This document shows, in pieces, positions 1 to 9,894 of a DNA stretch of 64,000 bases. A program made the translations under genes and the position numbers. The DNA is taken from positions 20,584-84,583 of the forward strand of contig JAAZXR010000013.1 of the NCBI GenBank assembly GCA_014240065.1, written 5' to 3'. The notes under the pieces are model-generated. The model made no database searches. It had not been told where the DNA came from and worked only from the letters and a program-made list of their open reading frames with translations. Each line of letters begins with the position of its first letter. Position 1 is the first letter of the stretch. The stretch is from Myxococcales bacterium. Its GTDB lineage: Bacteria > Myxococcota_A > Polyangia > Nannocystales > Nannocystaceae.

Positions 1-190
1 TGGATTTTTTTCAACTTCAGATTGCGCGCCTCGGGGTGCTGGCGCTATGCTTTGCTCGAAGGTCTGCAGCACGCCTTCGCCGCTTCCGCTCACAAAGGAG
101 CCTGACCAGCCCCTGGGAAGCATGCTCAAACCACGACCAGAAACAGTGCGGATGTCGCAGAATTCATGCGACCAGAATGCGAACAATTAC

Positions 191-835
191 ATGAAAATAT
201 CTACGACGGGCCCCAAGGTGGATTGGGCCGCAATGGAGGCGGCGTTCGAACACAACGCGCCACAGTCTTCGAGTTATCTCGATCTTCACAACGGCCGCGT
301 GGTCAATATCGTCGATTCTCGGGTCGAGGACTACGAGCAGCGCGACGCCATCCGTAGAGAGCCCTCGCGCTTTGTGCGGCTCACGCCTGCGAGCTCGAGA
401 GAGCAGTATCGGTGGATGGAGCGCTTCGTGACCTCTGTCGAGGACGGAGCCCTGCGCGATCGGCTGATCCTCGCCATCGACGGGAAGGGGGCTTTTCGCA
501 GGTTTAAGGACGTGCTGCTCTCCTATCCTGTCGACCGAGATCGCTGGTTTGAGTACCGCTCTACGCTCTTGCGCATCTACATCAGCGAATGGCTCGATGC
601 GCGCGATATGACGCTCGGCGAGGCGCCCCCGTGGGGGGATCTCGCGCAGCCGGAGGAGCCGGATGTACCGCTTGAGAAACCCGCGGGTGCGCGCGGCGAG
701 GGGCCCTCGGACGCTCTCCGGCGCCGCGCGAGGGACCTCATCGAGGAGCTGCCCGCGCTCGAGCTCCCCGCGGCCGTCGCCTATCTGGGCTTCTTGGGGC
801 AGCACATGCCGTCGGTGGAAGACACCGAACATTGA
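191..835 (+). CDS. UPF0158 family protein
   Basis: This is a 214-aa soluble protein with no signal peptide or membrane segment. The core matches what I know of the UPF0158 family: an early VDW...EAAFEH motif, a YLDLHNGRVV strand pair, a segment RWMERFV, and the family hallmark GKGAFRRFKDVL followed by WFEYRS. The biochemical role of UPF0158 is unknown. The C-terminal third (about residues 145-214) is acidic/Pro-rich and then helical, and is not part of the family core. I chose ATG 191 because the family begins a few residues before the VDW motif. In-frame ATGs at 122 and 152 and a start at 47 are possible, and none has a clear Shine-Dalgarno site. The stop overlaps the TTG start of the DUF429 gene (TTGA), so the two are probably co-translated. 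Confidence 0.75.
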   Translation: MKISTTGPKVDWAAMEAAFEHNAPQSSSYLDLHNGRVVNIVDSRVEDYEQRDAIRREPSRFVRLTPASSREQYRWMERFVTSVEDGALRDRLILAIDGKGAFRRFKDVLLSYPVDRDRWFEYRSTLLRIYISEWLDARDMTLGEAPPWGDLAQPEEPDVPLEKPAGARGEGPSDALRRRARDLIEELPALELPAAVAYLGFLGQHMPSVEDTEH

Positions 836-1833
836 GCGAGTCGCCGCAGGTCGGCCGCGAGGGATTTCACCGGTTCATTGGGATCAGCCTCGGCGGTGGC
901 CGCGGCAAGACGACCGCCGTGGCGCGTCTTGAACTCGGCGACGACGACACCTACGTGCTCGAAGAAGCGCGCGTGAAGGGGGAGCACCGCGGCGGCGGGC
1001 CGGGCGATTCGCGGCCGGGGTCATTTCGAGATGGTGTCTTGATCGAGTATCTTCAGCGGTACGTCGATGAGCGGACAGTGGTGGCCGTGGACGCGCCGAT
1101 GACCTTGCCGCCGTGCATGCGCTGCCAGCTCGCGTGCCCCGGCTCCGAGGTGTGTGAGGTGCCCGTGGTGGCGTGGATGCGGCGGCATGGTGAGGCGCTG
1201 TCAGTGCACCGGGGGCGGCGGGATCCAGGCAAGCCCTACGTCACGCCCTACACTCAGCGGGCGACGGAGATTCTGCTTGAGCACGCGACGCTGCAGCCGC
1301 GGGAGGCGCTCGGGCAGGGCATGGGTCCGTTGGCTGCCCGCGGGGTGTACCTGCGGCGGCTCCTCTCTCCCCAGCTCCGGCTGCATGAGAATTTGATCGA
1401 GGTGCATCCGCGCGCCACGCTGACGCGGCTGTTCGGTCGAGAACAAGAGCGCACGACTCGGCACGGAGATCTCGAGACCGTGTGGGCGTGCAGGAAGACC
1501 GTGTTGCATGATCTGGTGCACCCGCTGCGATTTCGCCAGGTGTGGCCGGAGTTGGTGGTGCGAAATTCCAACGTGTTCTACGCGGTGATTGGCGCGATTA
1601 GCGCCGCGCGGTGGCGTGCGCACGGGTGGGCGGGACCGCGCGATCTTGTCGGCAAGGGGAGACAGCCGCCGCCATCCTCCGCGGAGCGCGCGGAACCGGA
1701 GCAGCCATCGGGTGCGCGGATTCGCGGGCCGACGGGCGATGTAGCCCGGATGTCCGCCGCGATCGACGAGCTCGGGGAGCTGTGGCTAGAAGATGGTTGG
1801 ATTTGGACACCGCCGGTCGTGCGGGTGTCGTGA
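832..1833 (+). CDS. DUF429 domain protein, RNase H-like predicted nuclease
   Basis: A 333-aa protein resembling the DUF429 family. It has an N-terminal strand with FIGISLGGGRGKTTAVARL (about residues 14-32), an acidic VVAVDAPMTLPP motif (about 83-94) that fits the conserved Asp of RNase H-like folds, then a CMRCQLACPG cysteine cluster and a C-terminal helical part with LIEVHPRATLTRLFG. DUF429 proteins are predicted nucleases, but activity here is inference. The four cysteines between about residues 95 and 110 could bind a metal, which is not a general family feature as far as I know. The start is TTG 832, read from the TTGA overlap with the UPF0158 stop, which implies translational coupling. 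The last 60 residues are Pro/Arg-rich. Confidence 0.72.
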   Translation: MSESPQVGREGFHRFIGISLGGGRGKTTAVARLELGDDDTYVLEEARVKGEHRGGGPGDSRPGSFRDGVLIEYLQRYVDERTVVAVDAPMTLPPCMRCQLACPGSEVCEVPVVAWMRRHGEALSVHRGRRDPGKPYVTPYTQRATEILLEHATLQPREALGQGMGPLAARGVYLRRLLSPQLRLHENLIEVHPRATLTRLFGREQERTTRHGDLETVWACRKTVLHDLVHPLRFRQVWPELVVRNSNVFYAVIGAISAARWRAHGWAGPRDLVGKGRQPPPSSAERAEPEQPSGARIRGPTGDVARMSAAIDELGELWLEDGWIWTPPVVRVS

Positions 1834-1965
1834 CGCCCGCGTAGCAAAACCGAGCGCGTTCGCCTCGGGCGCGCGAAAAAGTATGTCGCGGAGTTGACCT
1901 GCCCGCCCACGCGGGGGAAAACACCGGCGTTGCTTCGACCCGTCGGGCGGAGACTTCGGAGATGT

Positions 1966-2373
1966 ATGTCAGTTCGTATCCATCTTTTCAAATCCAAACT
2001 CCATCGCGCCACGGTGACCCACGCGGATCTTGAGTATGAGGGGAGCGTGACCATCAGCGCAGAGCTGTTGGACGCCGCGAAAATTCGAGAACACGAGCAG
2101 GTGCACATTTGGAATGTGACGCGGGGCACTCGCATGGTCACCTACGCGCTTCGCGGGGACGAGGACAGCGGCGTCGTGTGCATCAACGGGGCGGCCGCCC
2201 ATCTAGCGAGCCCTGGCGACAAGGTCATCATTTCAACCTTCGCGGAGGTGCCCGAAGAGGTCGCGCACGAGTGGGAGCCTACCGTCGTCCTCGTCGGGGA
2301 CGAGAACCGCATCGTAGAGCCCGAGTACGTGGAGGTCGCGGGCCCTCGACGTCGGCAGAACATGCTGCAGTAG
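1966..2373 (+). CDS. panD: Aspartate 1-decarboxylase precursor
   Basis: PanD makes beta-alanine from L-aspartate for pantothenate and coenzyme A synthesis in the cytosol. The 135-aa protein follows the family closely: [18 protein letters not shown] near the N-terminus, where self-cleavage between Gly26 and Ser27 would generate the pyruvoyl group, then IWNVTRGTR with a TYAL segment holding the catalytic Tyr, then [12 protein letters not shown]. The ATG at 1966 gives the standard start ([14 protein letters not shown]) and has GGAG at 1958-1961. A longer reading from TTG 1894 would add 24 unconserved residues. No other pantothenate gene is nearby. The next gene is convergent. Confidence 0.95.
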   Translation: MSVRIHLFKSKLHRATVTHADLEYEGSVTISAELLDAAKIREHEQVHIWNVTRGTRMVTYALRGDEDSGVVCINGAAAHLASPGDKVIISTFAEVPEEVAHEWEPTVVLVGDENRIVEPEYVEVAGPRRRQNMLQ

Positions 2374-2430
2374 GGCGCTGGCGTCGATTGGGGCCGGGCG
2401 GGCGCGTCCCCACAGGGGCGGCGGGGAGCG

Positions 2431-3051
2431 CTATCGGAAGCGAGCCCCAGACGGCAACGTTCGCCGCAGGCAGGTGATGGTGTTCGGGGCGTTGGGCGCG
2501 CTCCAATAGGACCGTCGAGGGTCGTGAGCGGTCCCTTCTGCGATCCCTTCCGTCGGCGACCACGACGGGGCCACGCCCGGTGCGAGGATGTGAAGGCCGC
2601 TTTGTAGCGGTCCAATGATGTAGGTGTGCCCAGCGATCCGGGCGCCGACCTGCTCGGAGAGCCGCCGCCCGAAGTCGTGGCCGGTGTGCGCGCCGAGGGT
2701 CTCGCAGGTTCGAAACCACAACGTCGCGTCCGAGGAGCGCATGTGTCGACCCACCTCCGAGAGCAGGTGGGGCAGCTCGCCTCGGCCCGACAGGGCAGGG
2801 AGGTCGAGGCTCTCGGCCCCGAGGAGCGCGCGGCCCCACTTTCCGTGCCCCCAAAACTGGATCTCGTCGATCGCATGGTGATCGGCCGCGTCGAGGGTCG
2901 CCCGGAGCGCTTGCGCCCATGACCGGGAGGGGATCACCGCGTCAAAAAACCGCGCACGACCGAACAGCTTCGCCCCGATCGCAAACGAGCGAGACAACCA
3001 TCGCGTCGCCCCCGGTCCCTCGCAGTCTCGGTCGTAGATCAATATGCGCAT
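2431..3051 (-). CDS. Hypothetical protein with caspase/CHAT-like HG...C pattern
   Basis: A 206-aa protein that I cannot assign firmly. It starts MRILIYDRDCEGPG and has no signal peptide. A hydrophobic strand ends in IQFWGHGKWG (about residues 63-73), and a second strand ends in LWFRTCETLGAHTGHDFG (about 110-127), followed by LSEQVGARIAGHTYIIG. A His-Gly after one strand and a Cys after the next, followed by G..F...L....GA..A, is the layout of CHAT/DUF4347-like caspase-fold domains. That relation is inference from motif order only, and the protein could be an inactive relative. It is convergent with panD and divergent from the large cysteine-repeat lipoprotein. The C-terminal 40 residues are basic and Pro/Ser-rich. 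Confidence 0.6.
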   Translation of the reverse strand: MRILIYDRDCEGPGATRWLSRSFAIGAKLFGRARFFDAVIPSRSWAQALRATLDAADHHAIDEIQFWGHGKWGRALLGAESLDLPALSGRGELPHLLSEVGRHMRSSDATLWFRTCETLGAHTGHDFGRRLSEQVGARIAGHTYIIGPLQSGLHILAPGVAPSWSPTEGIAEGTAHDPRRSYWSAPNAPNTITCLRRTLPSGARFR

Positions 3052-3199
3052 GAACGCAGGCCGGTTAACGATAGCGCGGATGTGACGGGCAGCGGCGTCG
3101 ACTGGCGCGGGGATTCGCGGGACCGTGACTGCGTGGTCTGCGCTGCTTTTTTCACGGCGCCAAAACCTCTACTATCTCGGGAGCTAAGGACCTGCATTT

Positions 3200-6100
3200 A
3201 TGAATCGTATTGCGTTGTTGTTGTCTTCTTCTCTTTTGGTGGTGACCGGCTGTTCGGACGGCTCAAACGCGAGCATGGGCTCTGGCTCTGCGTCCGAATC
3301 GGTCAGTGCGACCGGTGACGGCGACGGCGACGGCGACGCTGACGCTGACGCTGGAACTGAAACCGGTGGGATGGACGCGGATTCGGACTCGTCTGGGGAC
3401 GGGGACGGAGATGGAGACGGGGATGGAGACGGGGATGGAGATGGAGACGGGGATGGAGATGGTGACGGAGACGGAGACGGAGACGGGGACGGGGACGGGG
3501 ACGGGGACGGGGACGGGGACGGAGACGGGGACGGGGACGGGGACGGGGACGGCGACGGAGACTCGGCAACCGGCGGCGACGGCGACGGCGACGGGGACGG
3601 AGACGGAGACTCGGCAACCGGCGGCGATGGCGATGGCGACGGCGATGGTGATGGTGACGGGGACGGCGACGGGGACGGCGATGGCGACGGAGACGGCGAC
3701 GGTGACGTCTGCGGGGACGGGATGGTCACGGGGAGTGAGGCCTGCGACGATGGGAACACGAACACCGAGGCGTGCCCCTACGGGGAGACGAGCTGTGTGG
3801 TGTGTGGGCCGGACTGCGAGGTGGTCTCGGGGATCGCCAGCTACTGCGGCGACAACGTGATCGATGGGATCAACGGGGAGACCTGCGACGACGGGAACGC
3901 GGTCACGGAAGCGTGCGCCTACGGAACGCTGTCGTGCACCGTCTGCGACGCCAACTGCGTGGAGGTGCCAGGGGCGGTGAGCTACTGCGGCGACGGCACG
4001 GCGGACCCGGGGAACGGAGAGGCGTGCGACGACGCCGGGGAGTCCGCCGATTGCGACGGCGACTGCAGCGCTGTGGAGTGCGGCGACGGACAGATCAACG
4101 CCGCCGCCGGAGAGGCGTGCGACGACGGCGCGGCCAACGGCGATGGCGTCTCAGACTGCAGCGCGACCTGCAGCGTGAATATCTGTGGAGACGGCTACGT
4201 GGGGCCCGGTGAGACGTGCGACGCGGGCGCCAACAACGGCGACGGCACCTCCACCTGCGGACCCGATTGTGCGCTCAATACGTGTGGGGATGACTACCTC
4301 GGTCCCGGCGAAGCGTGTGACGACAACAACACCATGGGCGGGGATGGTTGCTCGGCGACCTGCGCGCTCGAGAGCTGTGGCAACGGCGTCCAAGATGTGG
4401 GGGAGGCGTGTGACGACGGCAACGCCGACAACGACGACGGGTGCACCGCGGCGTGCCTGCCCCCGACCTGCGGAGACGGGTTCGTGCAATCGGCGACCAA
4501 CGGCGAGACCTGCGACGGAGATGGCGCCGGGACCGGCGGGGCCACGGCCATCTGCGACGAGGACTGTACGGCGGTCACGTGCGGCGATGGCGTCGTCAAC
4601 ACCCTGGCCGGGGAGTCGTGCGATGGGAATAGCCTCGGCACAGGCGGTGAGACGGCGTCCTGCGACGCGGACTGCACCCCCGCGGTGTGTGGGGACAGCG
4701 TGACCAACCCGACCGCCGGGGAGACCTGTGATCTCGGCGTCGTCAACGGCAACGGCCTGGTGACGTGCAGCGGGGCGTGCAAGCTCAACGTCTGCGGCGA
4801 CGGTTACCTGCTGACCTCCCAGGAAGCCTGCGACGACGGCGTGAACACCGGGGTCGAGGGGCTCTCCGACTGCAAACTGAATTGCTCCCTCACCACCTGC
4901 GGCGACAGCTACCAGGGGAGCTCCGAGGGCTGTGATGACGGCGGCAACGGAGACCCCGACGACGGCTGCACCGACGCGTGCGCGCTGCCCACCTGCGGGG
5001 ATGGGATCGTGCAGCCCAACTCCAACGGAGAAGCATGCGATGGCGACGGCGCCGGCAATGGAGGCGAGACCGCCGCGTGCAACAGCGACTGCACCGCCGC
5101 GTCCTGTGGCGATGGGATCGTGAACGCCTCCAACAATGAGGAGTGTGACGGGGATGGCGCGGGGAACGGGGGAGAGACGGCCAGCTGTGATCTCGATTGT
5201 ACGGTGGCGACCTGCGGGGATGGGACCGTGAACGCCGCGAACAACGAGACCTGTGACGGAGACGGGGTCGGGAACGGGGGCGAGACCGCGACCTGCGACG
5301 TCGACTGTACGGCGGCGTCGTGCGGGGATGGCGTCGTGAACACCTTGAACGGCGAAGTTTGTGATGGGGACGGCGCGGGCAATGGGGGGGAGACGGCCAC
5401 CTGCAACACCGATTGCGCCGAGGTCGCCTGCGGGGACGGGATCGTCAACGCGACCGCCGGGGAGGTCTGCGATGAGCTTAACGCCAACAACGACGACGGG
5501 TGCACAGCGGAGTGCAAGGCGCCCGCCTGCGGCGATGGCTACGCCCAGCCCTCCTCCAATGGAGAGGTGTGCGACGGCGGCGATATCGGCGCGGAGACCT
5601 GCGTGAGCCAGGGGTTCGGGAGCGGTGATCTCGCGTGCGCGCCAGCATGCGACGTCTACGACACCTCGGCCTGTGATTCGTGCGGCAACGGGGTCGTCGA
5701 AGAGAGCTTGGGCGAGGAGTGCGAGGACGTGGGGTGGCCACCACCACCGTGTACACAAGACTGCAAGTGTGAGGTTGGTACCACCTACTGTGCATCCGAC
5801 CCTGGCGATCCAGGGAGCGAGCCTGTCTGTGCCAACACGGCCAATGATACCCAGAACTGTGGCACCTGCGGGAACGTGTGCCCGACGGGCTACTTTTGTG
5901 GGTTGTTCGCAAGTGGCGAGTGCGCCGACAATCGCACATTGAGTAGGCGTGGGGTCGTGTACGACGGCGTGGATGGAGCGGTCGGGTACCCAAGGCCCAC
6001 GACGGATCCGCAGGTGGACGTGGGGCCACGCTCCGCGCTTGGCCTCGAGCAACTGTACCCGACGGTGGCGTTCAAGGTGCGCGATCCGTATTTTGTGCCG

Positions 6101-7360
6101 CAGGTGGACGCGCCCATGGAAATCCACGTGGCGAAGGCGTTGGACTTGGCGGGATTTCCTGTGGGGATTCCCAGCGGCGCGGACGCGGAGGCGAGCGCGG
6201 CGAGCCTGGCGTGGCGACGGACGACGCCGACCGAGGGCCCGATGGTCGCCTACGTGGACGAGGGCAGCCCCGACATCGTCTATGTCACAGAAGCGGTCGT
6301 GCCCGACCTCGCGAGCGACTGGGGGGCGCCGGTGGCTCGCTCATCCACCTCGGCCACAGCGACCTCCTCTGGAATTCAGGCGCCGGTCCTCGCCGACAGC
6401 ACGGGCGGGCAAGCGCTCGCGTGGTTGCAGCACGACCCGCTGAGCGTGGCGGTCAAGGTGCATACGCACGTCACCTACCAGCCCTTGGTTCAAGACCAGA
6501 TCCTCGATCCGGGGGTGAGCGGACCCGCCGATTTCGTGGATCTCGACGTGAACGACGTGGGTGATGGCTGGGCGCTCTGGCGGGAGTCGGACAGCGGCGT
6601 CTCCAAGGTGTACGCGCGCCACCTGACCTCGTCGGGGTGGTCCACGGAGGATTACTCTGTGCCCGTCTGCAACGACGCGGGGGTCGCCGACTCTCCGCCG
6701 GCGCTCGCGGTGCACGACGTGGGCACGGGGGCGTTTTTCGCGTGCGAGGTGAGCGGGGATATTCATGTGGGCCGCCTCGAAGCACCCAACACGGTCCTCG
6801 ACTTCGTGAACCTTGAGGGGGATGGCATCGAAGACTCCACCGAGGTCCGACTCATCGTCGAGCCGGGCACCGACAACCCGCGGGCGCTCGTGACGTGGGA
6901 GGCTTCTTCCTCCAACACGATCCAGTACCGCTTCTACGATCCCAGCCTGGGGTGGGGTGCGGAAGGGACGCTCTACGCCGACACGCAGAACCTCATCGCC
7001 TACGAGATCGGCATGGACAATCGTGGGGAGGTGTGGGGAATCTCGTTCGTTGACGGCACCGGGACCACAGGGGATGCCTGCGCCGTCGACGCGGACTGCG
7101 GACCGGACAGTCGCTGCACGTCGGGCGGTGTGTGTGATGTGACCATGGGCTCCCTCGCTTCTTCCAAATACGTGTTCCTCCCCGGAGGCGGGATGGGGCA
7201 GTTCCAAGAGGACTTCTCGTCAAGGGCCGTCAATGGCATGGCCACCAAGACCGACCTGGATGTGGACGAGGACGGCAACGTGATCCTCGCGGTGGAGGAG
7301 TGGAGCTCGAGCGTTGGGGGCTCCAGGGTCGCCGTCTATGTGAACTTCACCATTTTTTAG
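3200..7360 (+). CDS. Cysteine-repeat (DUF4215-type) surface lipoprotein with Gly-Asp tether
   Basis: A 1386-aa predicted outer-surface lipoprotein. The signal peptide ends in VVTGC, so Cys18 would be lipidated. Residues 39-169 are almost only Gly-Asp pairs, a flexible acidic tether. Residues of about 170-870 hold roughly 20 repeats of the form CGDG....GE.CDDGN....DGC...C, which match the DUF4215 cysteine-rich repeat abundant in myxobacteria. About 870-930 is a further cysteine-rich part, and the last 450 residues look like beta-propeller-type repeats ([18 protein letters not shown]). AAGGA at 3186-3190 is a good ribosome site for ATG 3200, and TACTAT at 3170-3175 is a possible -10. The function is unknown; adhesion or cell contact is a guess. 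Confidence 0.85.
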   Translation: MNRIALLLSSSLLVVTGCSDGSNASMGSGSASESVSATGDGDGDGDADADAGTETGGMDADSDSSGDGDGDGDGDGDGDGDGDGDGDGDGDGDGDGDGDGDGDGDGDGDGDGDGDGDGDGDSATGGDGDGDGDGDGDSATGGDGDGDGDGDGDGDGDGDGDGDGDGDGDVCGDGMVTGSEACDDGNTNTEACPYGETSCVVCGPDCEVVSGIASYCGDNVIDGINGETCDDGNAVTEACAYGTLSCTVCDANCVEVPGAVSYCGDGTADPGNGEACDDAGESADCDGDCSAVECGDGQINAAAGEACDDGAANGDGVSDCSATCSVNICGDGYVGPGETCDAGANNGDGTSTCGPDCALNTCGDDYLGPGEACDDNNTMGGDGCSATCALESCGNGVQDVGEACDDGNADNDDGCTAACLPPTCGDGFVQSATNGETCDGDGAGTGGATAICDEDCTAVTCGDGVVNTLAGESCDGNSLGTGGETASCDADCTPAVCGDSVTNPTAGETCDLGVVNGNGLVTCSGACKLNVCGDGYLLTSQEACDDGVNTGVEGLSDCKLNCSLTTCGDSYQGSSEGCDDGGNGDPDDGCTDACALPTCGDGIVQPNSNGEACDGDGAGNGGETAACNSDCTAASCGDGIVNASNNEECDGDGAGNGGETASCDLDCTVATCGDGTVNAANNETCDGDGVGNGGETATCDVDCTAASCGDGVVNTLNGEVCDGDGAGNGGETATCNTDCAEVACGDGIVNATAGEVCDELNANNDDGCTAECKAPACGDGYAQPSSNGEVCDGGDIGAETCVSQGFGSGDLACAPACDVYDTSACDSCGNGVVEESLGEECEDVGWPPPPCTQDCKCEVGTTYCASDPGDPGSEPVCANTANDTQNCGTCGNVCPTGYFCGLFASGECADNRTLSRRGVVYDGVDGAVGYPRPTTDPQVDVGPRSALGLEQLYPTVAFKVRDPYFVPQVDAPMEIHVAKALDLAGFPVGIPSGADAEASAASLAWRRTTPTEGPMVAYVDEGSPDIVYVTEAVVPDLASDWGAPVARSSTSATATSSGIQAPVLADSTGGQALAWLQHDPLSVAVKVHTHVTYQPLVQDQILDPGVSGPADFVDLDVNDVGDGWALWRESDSGVSKVYARHLTSSGWSTEDYSVPVCNDAGVADSPPALAVHDVGTGAFFACEVSGDIHVGRLEAPNTVLDFVNLEGDGIEDSTEVRLIVEPGTDNPRALVTWEASSSNTIQYRFYDPSLGWGAEGTLYADTQNLIAYEIGMDNRGEVWGISFVDGTGTTGDACAVDADCGPDSRCTSGGVCDVTMGSLASSKYVFLPGGGMGQFQEDFSSRAVNGMATKTDLDVDEDGNVILAVEEWSSSVGGSRVAVYVNFTIF
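3314..3706 (+). repeat. Gly-Asp hexanucleotide tract in lipoprotein gene
   Basis: In-frame 6-bp units of the form GGN-GAY encode Gly-Asp pairs for about 130 residues, with short interruptions (an Ala-Asp run, GMDADSDSS, and two copies of SATG). Gain or loss of units would keep the reading frame, so the tether length could vary between strains. The opposite strand reads as Ser-Pro repeats and is not a gene. Confidence 0.95.
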
Positions 7361-7409
7361 TGCGCGCCGGGAGACGGGGCCCGCGAGGGGGGAGGCGCCG
7401 TGACCGTGT

Positions 7410-9632
7410 TCAGTTGTCCGAACGCGCCGCGTCGTGGGAGGCCGACGCGGTCGCCGCGGGGGACACCGCGCTGGGCTGCCGCGGGGTCTCCGGTCGCCCT
7501 CCTGATCGCTCGCTCTGAGCACGCTCGAGCTCGGCGACGATCGTGTCGATCGCGTAGGGCTTGTAGACCACACCAAAGAGCCCGTCGTCGAGCATTTGAC
7601 GGAGCTGCTCATCCTCGGCGTAGCCGGTGGTGACGAGGACCGAGGGTGGGTTTGGGAGCTCTTGGATCGCGTAGAATGTGTCTCTCCCGCTCATGATGGG
7701 CATGAGCATGTCGAGCACGACGACGTCGAAGGAGGTCTCGGCGAGGCGCGCCAAGGCCTCTGCGCCGTTGTCACAAGACTCGACGTCGTACGCTCGGCCC
7801 GACAGGGCGAGGTGCAGCGACTTTCGTACCGCGGCTTCATCATCGATCACCATCACGCGGGCGTTCGGATGGGCTTCACTCAGCCGGGGATTCGCCGGCG
7901 CGACGGGGGGGGGCGAGCGCGGAGGGTCGAACGCTTCGGTGTGTAGCGGGATAAATATAGAGAACAGCGCGCCGTGTCCAGGGCGGCTCTCCACGGTGAT
8001 TCCGCCACCCGCGGCCCGCAACGACTGGTAGGAGGTCGCGAGCCCGAGCCCGGTCCCTTCGCCGCGAGTCTTCGTGGTGAAGAAGGGCTCGAAGATTTTG
8101 TCTTGGAGCTCAAGTGGGATTCCCTCCCCCGTGTCCTTGACCTCAATGAGCGCGTACTCCCCTGGCTCTGGGGAGCCACGTATACCCTGAGCAAACTCTG
8201 CATCGACGGTCTTGGTGTCGGTTCGAAAGGTGATGTGACCTCCATTGGGCATCGCTTGAGCGGCGTTGAGCGCGAGGTTTAAGAACGTGCCTTGCAAGAG
8301 GGTCTCGTCCATCCGGACGGCGAGCTCGCGTGCGGGGGATTCGAGCGAGATATCGACGCCCCGATCGAGGGTTTTTTGCAGGAGTCCGATCGTCTCACGG
8401 ATGCGCTGCGTGACTTCGATGACTTCGGGCTCTGGGGTCGCCCTCGCCCCATGGGCGAGGAGCCTGCGGGTGAGCAGGCCGGCGCGTTCCGAGGAGTCGA
8501 TGATGAGCTCCAAGAGTTCGGTCTGTTCGCTCGAGGCGTCCTCGGCCAGGACCTCTGCGGAGGAACGGATTCCGGTGAGGATGTTGTTAAAGTCGTGGGC
8601 GATCCCGCTGGCGAGCTGGCCGATAGCTTCCATCTTCTGGAACTGCGACCAATGCTCGCGTTGGCGCATGTCCTCGGTGATGTCGCGCACGAGGACCGCG
8701 AGTCCGGTGCTCTGCACCGCGAGCGTCGGAGCCACCGACGCCGCGGTGATCTCGAAAAATCGAATATCGTCCTCGGCCGGAGCGATGCGAACCACCACCC
8801 GCTGTGGACCGTCCTTCGCGGTGAAGCGTGTCAGCGTGTCTCGGACGCTCTGGACCATCTCACCTCGAACGAGGGTGGGGAACTCCAAAAGTTCGTGCCA
8901 TGGCGCGCCATGAAATACGGGGACGCTCGCGGGGGCGGCGTCCTCCACGCTCACGATGTTCAGGTCTTCGTCCAGCAAAATGACGGTGTCGTCGATGGCG
9001 GCGAAGACGGATTCGAGGATGAGGGAGGTCTTTTTTGTCTGGTACAGCGCGCCGCGCAAGAGCGTGCGGACGGTCGCGAGGGTAAAGCCGATGGTGACCG
9101 CGAGGGTCGTGAGGACGCCCGTGTACCAGCGGCCGTCGGGGAGCGGCTTGGGAGCGATGACACCGGCCTCCATGAGCTGCGTGGTGATCAACCCAAGAGT
9201 AAAAAACGCGACGACATAGGCAGCGATGGCGCGGTTCGACACGAACCAGGCGCCCATGGCCAACAGCGCCAACATCGCGACGTAGGCCGGTTCAAAGAGA
9301 CCGCCGGTGAACAAAACCCCGCCGACGGTGATGAGCAAGATTGACGACAGCGCCCACGCGAGTCCTCTCAGGTTCTTGTTGCGGCGGCGATAGATCCAGG
9401 GGACGATGGCGCCGAGGCCGGTGGCGACGGCCACGGCGAGTCGCTCAGGGTACAGGGTGGGGATGCTCGACAAGATCCCCACCGTCAGCGCGACGAAGAC
9501 CATGCACGGGATGAAGACCCGCAACAGCGCGCGCGCGATATATCTGCGAATTTCTTCCCAGCCCTGGTCCCCAACTCCAGCCTCACCAGCTGACACGGCG
9601 CGATCCTTAAGTGATGTCCACGGGGATTTCAT
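7410..9632 (-). CDS. Membrane hybrid sensor histidine kinase with C-terminal receiver
   Basis: A 740-aa two-component sensor. Residues of about 36-192 contain five to six membrane helices with very short loops, so the stimulus is probably membrane-borne. A PAS-like domain (about 205-320) follows, then HisKA with the phospho-acceptor His346 in GIAHDFNNIL, the N box around Asn456 (LNLALNAAQAMPNGG), DTGEGI, and the TGLGL ATP lid near 527-531. Residues 592-705 are a receiver domain with acidic pocket DDE, acceptor Asp641 (VVVLDMLMP) and Lys691. The HDFNN form of the H box is typical of NtrB-like and hybrid kinases. No separate response regulator lies next to it. The tail is Ser/Ala-rich. No Shine-Dalgarno site precedes ATG 9632. 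Confidence 0.92.
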   Translation of the reverse strand: MKSPWTSLKDRAVSAGEAGVGDQGWEEIRRYIARALLRVFIPCMVFVALTVGILSSIPTLYPERLAVAVATGLGAIVPWIYRRRNKNLRGLAWALSSILLITVGGVLFTGGLFEPAYVAMLALLAMGAWFVSNRAIAAYVVAFFTLGLITTQLMEAGVIAPKPLPDGRWYTGVLTTLAVTIGFTLATVRTLLRGALYQTKKTSLILESVFAAIDDTVILLDEDLNIVSVEDAAPASVPVFHGAPWHELLEFPTLVRGEMVQSVRDTLTRFTAKDGPQRVVVRIAPAEDDIRFFEITAASVAPTLAVQSTGLAVLVRDITEDMRQREHWSQFQKMEAIGQLASGIAHDFNNILTGIRSSAEVLAEDASSEQTELLELIIDSSERAGLLTRRLLAHGARATPEPEVIEVTQRIRETIGLLQKTLDRGVDISLESPARELAVRMDETLLQGTFLNLALNAAQAMPNGGHITFRTDTKTVDAEFAQGIRGSPEPGEYALIEVKDTGEGIPLELQDKIFEPFFTTKTRGEGTGLGLATSYQSLRAAGGGITVESRPGHGALFSIFIPLHTEAFDPPRSPPPVAPANPRLSEAHPNARVMVIDDEAAVRKSLHLALSGRAYDVESCDNGAEALARLAETSFDVVVLDMLMPIMSGRDTFYAIQELPNPPSVLVTTGYAEDEQLRQMLDDGLFGVVYKPYAIDTIVAELERAQSERSGGRPETPRQPSAVSPAATASASHDAARSDN

Positions 9633-9760
9633 GGGGTTGCGTGGAGGGCTTTGGCGCGGCGTGGCGTGATGAGGTCACGAACCCGAGGAATGCGCGTTGC
9701 GGCGGTCTTGGAGCGGGCGCGGAGCGAGTGTTCGCGTAGGCGTCCGAACAGACCATAGCT

Positions 9761-9794
9761 GGCGACGATTCGAGAAGATACGCGAATCGTCGCC
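9761..9794. promoter_or_regulatory. Perfect 12-bp inverted repeat
   Basis: GGCGACGATTCG at 9761-9772 is repeated in inverted form as CGAATCGTCGCC at 9783-9794, with a 10-nt spacer. It lies between the divergent histidine kinase and methyltransferase genes. No T-run follows on either strand, so it is not a classical terminator. It could be an operator or an RNA hairpin. It argues that this stretch is not coding. Confidence 0.75.
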
Positions 9795-9894
9795 GAGAGT
9801 GGATCGTTCACTTTTCCACTTCGTCCTTAAGGGGCGGACCCTCTCGCCAGCGAGGGATGATGGTTCCAGTCGACTCACGTACCCTGGGGGGGAG

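Noticed and set aside
3184..3765. Minus-strand frame of Ser-Pro repeats
   Set aside because: It is the complement of the Gly-Asp tract of the plus-strand lipoprotein. It has no independent gene features.
4151..6127. 658-codon minus-strand open frame
   Set aside because: It lies fully inside the DUF4215-type gene, whose protein has a clear signal peptide and repeats. The opposite frame is a product of high G+C composition.
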